NCBI RefSeq assembly: GCF_002101735.1 | Contig: NZ_LQPE01000085.1 | Location: 40,000-103,999, forward strand | DNA: 64,000 nucleotides | Direction of reading: 5' to 3' | Source: Mycobacterium kyorinense | Lineage (GTDB): Bacteria; Actinomycetota; Actinomycetes; Mycobacteriales; Mycobacteriaceae | Part shown: positions 58,882 through 64,000 of the stretch, one piece after another | How positions within the stretch are numbered: position 1 is the first letter of the stretch | Layout of the letters: each line of letters begins with the position of its first letter | Translations under genes and position numbers: made by a program | The notes under the pieces: model-generated | Seen by the model: the letters and a program-made list of their open reading frames with translations, nothing else | What the model was told of the DNA's origin: nothing | The model's database searches: none

Positions 58882-58900
58882 ATTCTCTTCTTTGGAGAAG
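58882..58900. promoter_or_regulatory. ATTCTC-N7-GAGAAG dyad upstream of the secreted gene
   Basis: Same architecture and spacing as the dyad at 52861-52879, with one change in the second half-site. It lies in the 195-bp divergent gap between the secreted Cys protein (start 58852) and the first Mce-associated gene (start 59048). No other gene is seen in this gap. Confidence 0.45.
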
Positions 58901-59047
58901 ACAAGCTGAGTCGAGCACCCGCCGACGCCCGGCCAGCCACGAATGTCACCCCGGCTTACTGGTTGCGCCACACTCCAATTCACCCAGGTTAAGAGCTACG
59001 CGGGGCGCCCGCCCACGGGCACCGAAGAGCCCGGGCGCGAAGTGATA

Positions 59048-59707
59048 ATGTGGTTCTCCGTGCCCGATCCGCAGGTGCCGGACTCCGTCGCGGAAGCGGA
59101 AGACGAGGCCGCGCGCGCGGAAGCCCGCGCTGAGGCGGCCCGGGCACGCGCGGCACGACTGCGTGAGGCGGCCGAAACCGCGGAGGCAAAGCCCGCCCGG
59201 TCGCGGCGACGTTGGTTGCGCCGCCCGGGACGCAAAGCAATCGCGATCCCCGCCGCGATCATCCTCGGCTGCGCCTCGCTCGGGGCGAGCGGCTACATGC
59301 TCTGGCAGCATCACAGCGTCGCGCACAAGCGGCAGCTTGCCCCCGAGTTCGCTGCGGCAGCACGCGACGGTGTGACAAAACTGATGTCGATCGACGCCCA
59401 TCACGCCAAGGAAGACATCCAGCGCATCATCGACGCTTCTACGGGCGAGCTCAAGTCCCAATTGGAAGCGACATCACGCGTGACGATCAAACAGGCAGAG
59501 GATGCGAAGGTGGTCAGCAAGGGAACTGCCGAAGCAGTCGCTGTCGAATCGGTGAACGACAACTCCGCAATCGTGCTCGTCGCCGCGAAAACCGATGTCA
59601 CCGATCCTGACAATACGAAACGGCCACCGGCCCTGTGGCGGCTGAGCGTCAACATCGAGCGGGACGGTAATCAGCTCAAGATGTCCAAAGTCGAGTTCCT
59701 GCAATGA
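59048..59707 (+). CDS. Mce-associated membrane protein 1
   Basis: 219 aa from the ATG at 59048 (a GTG at 59042 is in frame). A long Ala/Glu/Arg-rich coiled coil (about residues 13-50), a basic patch, one transmembrane helix (AIAIPAAIILGCASLGASGYML) and an extracytoplasmic domain with PEFAAAARDGVTKLMSID and WRLSVNIERDGNQLKMSKVEFL, the usual layout of Mas proteins. Mas proteins stabilise Mce lipid importers. Coupled to the next gene by ATGA. Confidence 0.9.
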   Translation: MWFSVPDPQVPDSVAEAEDEAARAEARAEAARARAARLREAAETAEAKPARSRRRWLRRPGRKAIAIPAAIILGCASLGASGYMLWQHHSVAHKRQLAPEFAAAARDGVTKLMSIDAHHAKEDIQRIIDASTGELKSQLEATSRVTIKQAEDAKVVSKGTAEAVAVESVNDNSAIVLVAAKTDVTDPDNTKRPPALWRLSVNIERDGNQLKMSKVEFLQ

Positions 59708-60300
59708 CTGTCGAGCAGGAGTCGTCCCCCGACCAGATGGAAGCTCCTTCTTCCGGCGAGGATTCGGCCCGCTGGAGCCGGCTGGCCGCTATAGCGCGTT
59801 GGACCCCCCGGGTTCTGGCGAGGTGGCGTCTCATACTCGCCGCAGCGTTGGTCACCGCCGCGATCGGGGTTCCTGCCGGTTTGTTCTTCGTTCTTTACCG
59901 CCCGGATCGTCAGATCGACGACGCGGCGGCACACCAGGCGATCAAGGCGGCTTCAGACGGCGCCGTGGCGGTGCTGTCATACTCCCCTGCCGATTTCGAC
60001 CGCGATTTCGCCAATGCGAAGTCGCACCTCACCGGCGACTTTCTGACCTACTACGACAAATTCGCCGGGCAATTCGTCAAGCCGATGGCTCAACAGAAAC
60101 AAATCACCGCGTCCGCCAAGGTGATCCGGGCGGCCGCATCGGAGCTGCACCCGGATTCAGCCGTCGTGTTGGTGTTTATCGACCAGAACACCGCAAGCAA
60201 GGAAAAACCGGAGCCCTTGATAACCAAGAGCAGCGTGGTGGTAACGCTGACAAAGGTCAACGGGTCCTGGCTGATCGCAAAGTTCGACCCGGTCGGATGA
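59704..60300 (+). CDS. Mce-associated membrane protein 2
   Basis: 198 aa. One transmembrane helix (LILAAALVTAAIGVPAGLFFVLY) after a cytoplasmic tail, then the Mas extracellular domain (DGAVAVLSYSPADFDRDFANAK, FLTYYDKFAGQFVKPMAQQK, VVVTLTKVNGSWLIAKFDPV). Paralogue of the previous gene, as in mce operons where two Mas genes occur together. It points towards the end of the mce operon. Confidence 0.9.
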   Translation: MTVEQESSPDQMEAPSSGEDSARWSRLAAIARWTPRVLARWRLILAAALVTAAIGVPAGLFFVLYRPDRQIDDAAAHQAIKAASDGAVAVLSYSPADFDRDFANAKSHLTGDFLTYYDKFAGQFVKPMAQQKQITASAKVIRAAASELHPDSAVVLVFIDQNTASKEKPEPLITKSSVVVTLTKVNGSWLIAKFDPVG

Positions 60301-60344
60301 ACGCGGCGATGATTGGATCGAATCGGCACCTGCCCGACCGGGCC

Positions 60345-60360
60345 GATGCTATTCTCCGCT
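60345..60360. promoter_or_regulatory. CGATGCTATTCTCCGC promoter element before the secreted gene
   Basis: The identical 16-mer is found at 52855-52870 upstream of the hydratase gene. TGCTATTCT reads as an extended -10; the ATTCTC half-site is followed by CGAGAGCG, a weak partner. It lies 26 nt before the ATG at 60386. Confidence 0.45.
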
Positions 60361-60385
60361 CGAGAGCGCCGTCGAGGAGCACCTG

Positions 60386-60907
60386 ATGCGTTCAATGGGA
60401 ACACTCACCACCGCAACACTGGTGGCTGCCACGGTATTCGGCGGTTTGGGCACGGCGTCCACGGCTCAGGCGACAACCAAAGAAGAAGTCGCGATCAACG
60501 GGACGTATCGCGCCACATCCATCGGCGACTGGGCCAAGACCAATGACCAATACAACGGCGAGGCAACAGTCATCCAAACGTGGACCATAACCTCGTCATG
60601 TGTCACATTTCAGGAATGCCACGGCACGGTGACCAGCGACCAGGGCTGGAATGCGCCGCTATATACGCTTGACGGGACCATGTGGTACGTCAAACGCGAT
60701 GTGCCGGACTGGGAGCGGTGTCCCGACGGCACCGCGTACACTGGGAAACAGATCTTCAATTTCTATCCGGTGAATTCGAACGGCGAGTTTTATATCGGAT
60801 CGCCGACGATGGCCGGACGCGACAAGGTGATCGGACCGAGCGGAGCTTGCGGACATAACCAGTGGCTTAGCGTCGAGATGCCGCTCCGCCTGGACAGATT
60901 AAGCTGA
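60386..60907 (+). CDS. Secreted hypothetical protein
   Basis: 173 aa. Signal peptide (TLTTATLVAATVFGGLGTASTAQA) cleaved near residue 28. The mature part is Trp- and Tyr-rich and beta-like (NGTYRATSIGDWAKTND, VIQTWTITSSCVTFQECHG, GTMWYVKRDVPDWERCPDG, GACGHNQWLSVEM) with four Cys, likely two disulfides. It resembles small mycobacterial envelope proteins of unknown function. Converges with mceF 35 nt away. Confidence 0.82.
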   Translation: MRSMGTLTTATLVAATVFGGLGTASTAQATTKEEVAINGTYRATSIGDWAKTNDQYNGEATVIQTWTITSSCVTFQECHGTVTSDQGWNAPLYTLDGTMWYVKRDVPDWERCPDGTAYTGKQIFNFYPVNSNGEFYIGSPTMAGRDKVIGPSGACGHNQWLSVEMPLRLDRLS

Positions 60908-60941
60908 CCACCCGGCGTTCCCGCTTCAGCACTCCGGCACC

Positions 60942-62639
60942 TCAGGTGGGAAGCATGTCCTGCCACTTCTTGGGCGCGCTGGGCGTCACAAGGTCCGACT
61001 GCTGGTACAACTTTCCGTCCGGACCGACATAGCGACCGGTACGCGAGTCGTACTTGGCGGTGGTAACAGTCGGCTTAGATGCCTTGGCTCCGAACGAGCT
61101 TGGTGCCGCCTGCGGCGGTCCGCCGTTGGCCTTCTCTGGTGATGGGGGAACGCGTGGTGAGGGAACCTCACCTGGCGCAGGGACATCGAGAGGGGCTATC
61201 GGCGGGAAGTCGCCCGCCTGTGTCGACATGTTGGCGGACGAGGGGGCCGGCGGCGCGGCTGCCCCGGGCGTGCCCGGTGGCGGAGGCTCTCCCCGCGGCC
61301 CCGGCGGTGTGCCGCGCGGCACCGCGCCCGGCGGCAGCGGTGTTCCCTCGACCGGGCCGAAGATCCTGTCGTTGGACGTAACTCGGTCATCGGGCGGGAT
61401 GCCCTGGGAAAGCAGGTTCGGATCCAGCGGGTAAGGGCCCAGCGTGTGCTGGCGCATCGCCAGCGGCATGTAGGGCTGGTCGCTCTTGCAAATTTCGACA
61501 GTAGGCGCGCGCTTGCCGGGCTTGTCCATGCAGGGGTAGTTACGGGCCCCACGAACCGAAAGCGGCGAATCCTGAGGGAGTTTGCAGTACAACCCGTCCG
61601 GCGTGTCGATGTCGCTGGTGTCCTCGGGGGATCGCCATTGGCTGGGCGGCATGAAGCCGACCGTGCAAATGGGCGGATCGTCGATCGTGAGTGCGAAGTC
61701 GCCTTTGGCCATACCGTCGGGATCGTTCGAGGGTTGGGCAGCCTGCTCGATGGCAACCGCCGACGGCAGCAACACCAGCAGCTGCTCCAACCCCGGGTGG
61801 TAGGTGACGCCGATCTGCCCGATGGTGGTCAGGTTGGCAAGCAAAATGGGCAGCGTCGGTTTGATTTGCTCGAATAGCGCAGTCGCTTCCTTCGCGGCAC
61901 CCGGCCCGTTCTGCAGCACTGTGCGGATGCGGGAGTCGTCGTTTACCAGCACGTCGGAAATCCCGGCGAGGCTGCGCGCCCACGTTCTGATCGAATCGGT
62001 GGTGCGGGCTTGCGAATCCAGTAGCGGCCCAGTGTCTTCGGTGAGAGTTCGGGTGCGGTCGACGACGCCGTTGGCGTCGCGGGACACGATCGCTGAGGAG
62101 TCGAACAGCGACCCCAGGTCGTAGCCGGATCCGTTGAAGCCCTGGAAGGACTCGTCGAGTAATTGGCCGAGTTTGGTCTTCGGGATGCTGTTGACCAAAG
62201 CACTGACCTGATCGAGCATCGGCCCGACCGCTTGGGGAATCGTGGTGTCGCGCATGGCGATAACTGAGCCGTTGTGCAGGTAGGGCGGCGAATCAGTTCT
62301 TGGCCGCAAGTCCACATACTGTTCACCCACTGCGGAGACACTGCGCACTTCGGCTGTCAGGTCCGCGGGAATCTTTGTCGAGGTGCCCAGCGACATAATG
62401 GCTTTGGCGCCCGTCGGTGTCAGACCGACCGAGGTGACCTTGCCGACCTGGACCCCACGGTAGGTCACATTGGAGAACCGGTACAGGCCGCCGGCGGCCG
62501 GCAGCTCGAGCGTGACGGTCATCCGGCCGATGCCCAGCAGGGTCGGCGCCTGGATGTAGAAGAGGACCATCGCGATCACACCGATGATCCCGACGATCGT
62601 GAAGATCGCCAGCTGGATCCGGACGAAACGCGTCAGCAT
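60942..62639 (-). CDS. mceF: Mce-family protein MceF
   Basis: 565 aa. N-terminal signal anchor (FVRIQLAIFTIVGIIGVIAMVLFYIQ), MCE domain (about 38-115: VTLELPAAGGLYRFSNVTYRGVQVGKVTSVGL), helical tunnel region and a long Pro-rich C-terminus (about 415-510), the MceF pattern. It is the last subunit of a lipid/sterol importer that crosses the periplasm. Start is adjacent to the mceE stop (1 nt). Which mce operon (mce1-4 or other) cannot be set from the visible part. Confidence 0.93.
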   Translation of the reverse strand: MLTRFVRIQLAIFTIVGIIGVIAMVLFYIQAPTLLGIGRMTVTLELPAAGGLYRFSNVTYRGVQVGKVTSVGLTPTGAKAIMSLGTSTKIPADLTAEVRSVSAVGEQYVDLRPRTDSPPYLHNGSVIAMRDTTIPQAVGPMLDQVSALVNSIPKTKLGQLLDESFQGFNGSGYDLGSLFDSSAIVSRDANGVVDRTRTLTEDTGPLLDSQARTTDSIRTWARSLAGISDVLVNDDSRIRTVLQNGPGAAKEATALFEQIKPTLPILLANLTTIGQIGVTYHPGLEQLLVLLPSAVAIEQAAQPSNDPDGMAKGDFALTIDDPPICTVGFMPPSQWRSPEDTSDIDTPDGLYCKLPQDSPLSVRGARNYPCMDKPGKRAPTVEICKSDQPYMPLAMRQHTLGPYPLDPNLLSQGIPPDDRVTSNDRIFGPVEGTPLPPGAVPRGTPPGPRGEPPPPGTPGAAAPPAPSSANMSTQAGDFPPIAPLDVPAPGEVPSPRVPPSPEKANGGPPQAAPSSFGAKASKPTVTTAKYDSRTGRYVGPDGKLYQQSDLVTPSAPKKWQDMLPT

Positions 62640-63932
62640 CTAACCACCCGCCTCCGTCGGCGCGGATCCAGGCGGTGGAGCACCTTGATCGGTTGGCGGC
62701 GGCGAAGTTTCGGCGGGTGCCGGACCCGGCGGCGGGCCAAACACCGGGCCGGGCGGCGGAGCCTGGGGGCCTGCGGGCGGAACGCCGGGCTCCGCTCCCG
62801 GAGCAGCGACCCACGGTGGCCTCACCGGGTTATGCAGCGGATCGAGGGTGTAGTTCAAGTAATACGGTTCTCCCGGCGCCGGTGGCTCCGGCATGTCCAG
62901 CTGCCCCCAGTGGGTGCCCAGCAACAGTCCCCGCTTGAGCCGTGGAATCGTCAGGTCCAATTGGACATGCAGGTTGAAGTAGTCGCCGCGGACTGCGCGG
63001 TCGACAAAGTCCTGGGTGAACGGGAAGACCGTCGCGTACGCGATCGCCGCGTTGAGCTCCGGTCCGACGTCGGCGAGCGCGCGCAGGGTCGGCTCCAGGT
63101 TTTTGAGGTTCTTGACCAGGTCGGCCTGGGTGTCGTTGATCAGCCCGGTCGCAGTGTTGCTGAACACGCGTAAGTGGTCCAAGGCGGCTGTCAGGCGCGG
63201 GCGTTCCCTGCTCAGCACATCGAGCGCGGGGGGTACCTTGCGCAGCGCCTGGGTCAGAACGTCGCGCTGTCCGGCGAACGTGGCAGACAGCCGGTTCAGC
63301 GCCTGGATGGACGCCACAATGTTGTCGCGTTGTTGGTCGAGTGTTCCCACGAACGTGTCCAGGCGAGTAAGCAGATCACGTACGGCGCCCTCCCGCCCGG
63401 ACAGGGCGGCGGTGAAATTATGGATGACCTCCCCGATTTGTCCCAGTCCTCCGCCGTTCACGACCGCGGCCAGCGATGCGAGGGTTTGCTCGGTCGACGG
63501 ATAGGCCGACGACCGGGCCAGCGGAATGGTGGCTCCCGGCTGCAGCCGTCCGGTTCCCGGTTGGCCCAGCGGCGTATTGAGCTCCAAATGCATCGATCCC
63601 AGCAGGCTCGTCTGGCCGACGCTGGCTACCACATTGGCCGGCACGACGACGTCGCGCTTTACCGAGATTTCGACGTCGGCATGCCAGCCTTGCACCCTCA
63701 TCTCGCCGACACTGCCGACTACGACGTCGTCGATCATCACCGGTGAATTCGACTCCATCGTACCGACATTCGGGATCTCGACGTGGTAGATGTTGGCCCC
63801 CGGCCCGCGTCCGACGGCGCCGGGCAAAGGCAATGAGTTCAGGCCGTGAAAGGCGCATCCCGTCATCGTCAACATGACGCAGGAGCCAATGGCGAGCACC
63901 CGCCGCCCCGGCACCCGTACCCGGGCGGTCAC
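62640..63932 (-). CDS. mceE: Mce-family lipoprotein MceE (LprN-like)
   Basis: 430 aa from the GTG at 63932, overlapping the mceD stop. Lipobox LTMTGCAF with Cys26 marks the lipoprotein subunit, as in all mycobacterial MceE. MCE domain (VEIPNVGTMESNSPVMIDDVVVGSVGEMRV), helical region, then a Pro/Gly-rich C-terminus (about 375-430). Anchored in the envelope, it is part of the importer with MceF. Confidence 0.94.
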   Translation of the reverse strand: MTARVRVPGRRVLAIGSCVMLTMTGCAFHGLNSLPLPGAVGRGPGANIYHVEIPNVGTMESNSPVMIDDVVVGSVGEMRVQGWHADVEISVKRDVVVPANVVASVGQTSLLGSMHLELNTPLGQPGTGRLQPGATIPLARSSAYPSTEQTLASLAAVVNGGGLGQIGEVIHNFTAALSGREGAVRDLLTRLDTFVGTLDQQRDNIVASIQALNRLSATFAGQRDVLTQALRKVPPALDVLSRERPRLTAALDHLRVFSNTATGLINDTQADLVKNLKNLEPTLRALADVGPELNAAIAYATVFPFTQDFVDRAVRGDYFNLHVQLDLTIPRLKRGLLLGTHWGQLDMPEPPAPGEPYYLNYTLDPLHNPVRPPWVAAPGAEPGVPPAGPQAPPPGPVFGPPPGPAPAETSPPPTDQGAPPPGSAPTEAGG

Positions 63933-64000
63933 TCCTGTACCTCTTCTCTTGCAGGCGCGAAGAGTGCGTCTGTGGTAGGGATGGGACGGGAGCCGGGGAG
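63929..64000 (-). CDS. MceD-family protein, C-terminal end (partial)
   Basis: The last 23 codons read LPGSRPIPTTDALFAPAREE and then VQE before TGA, in the frame required for a gene upstream of mceE, with a GTGA overlap. This is the expected C-terminus of an MceD subunit; the rest is outside the window. The call rests on position and phase more than on sequence. Confidence 0.65.
   Translation of the reverse strand, partial: LPGSRPIPTTDALFAPAREEVQE

Overview
The window is from a GC-rich actinobacterial chromosome, almost certainly a slow-growing-type nontuberculous Mycobacterium. The grounds are a PrrAB two-component pair, an ArfABC-type cluster, GltA2/CitA, FprB, SepH, RpfA, the duplicated moa2 molybdopterin genes, FadB/FadA, a KDC/PDC-type decarboxylase and an mce operon. 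From memory, the gene order over about 1-34 kb and 40.5-49.4 kb follows the M. tuberculosis Rv0903c-Rv0853c segment, read in the opposite orientation. Several inserted or altered pieces show that it is not M. tuberculosis. Genes are tightly packed, with many 1-4 nt ATGA/GTGA overlaps. I see no tRNA, rRNA, CRISPR array, prophage or transposase.

Layout. 0-6.3 kb: partial ABC exporter, prrAB, arfC-arfB-arfA (ArfA has no OmpA domain), FKBP prolyl isomerase, DUF2630 protein and a phytoene-dehydrogenase-like oxidoreductase that seems to start at CTG. 6.4-16.3 kb: citrate synthases, MFS exporter, PdxH, glyoxalase-fold protein, fprB, diiron oxygenase, serC with a CRP-type site, sepH. 16.3-26.8 kb: rRNA methyltransferase, MarR, DUF3027, MFS, glutathionyl-hydroquinone-reductase-like protein, fadE10 with a palindromic operator, cold-shock protein, YccF. 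25.7-29.9 kb: molybdopterin genes moaA2-D2 and moaE2-mog-moaC2 surrounding rpfA, whose long leader holds a CRP site, a stem-loop and a clear ydaO (c-di-AMP) riboswitch. 30-34 kb: a helicase-associated protein and XPB helicase.

34.1-40.5 kb is an accessory block: thiolase-like/DUF35 pair, two F420-type luciferase-like oxidoreductases, TetR with a divergent flavin monooxygenase, a PNPOx-fold protein and a methyltransferase. It lies exactly between two copies of a near-identical inverted-repeat element, at the point where M. tuberculosis (from memory) joins ercc3 to fadB directly. 40.5-49.5 kb: fadBA, dapC, three SRPBCC proteins, Far racemase, decarboxylase and a bacterioferritin-associated ferredoxin.

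49.5-64 kb looks like a lipid or terpenoid/steroid-type catabolic and envelope region. It holds an amidohydrolase-FadD operon, enoyl-CoA hydratase coupled to an MmpS-like secreted protein, TetR, P450, SDR, class III cyclase, secreted proteins and two Mce-associated proteins, which converge on the end of an mce operon (mceF, mceE, last codons of mceD). An ATTCTC/GAGAAT dyad recurs at promoters in this region. The most notable items are the domain-deleted ArfA, the palindrome-bracketed accessory island, the rpfA leader, and the thiolase homolog lacking the usual His and second Cys.
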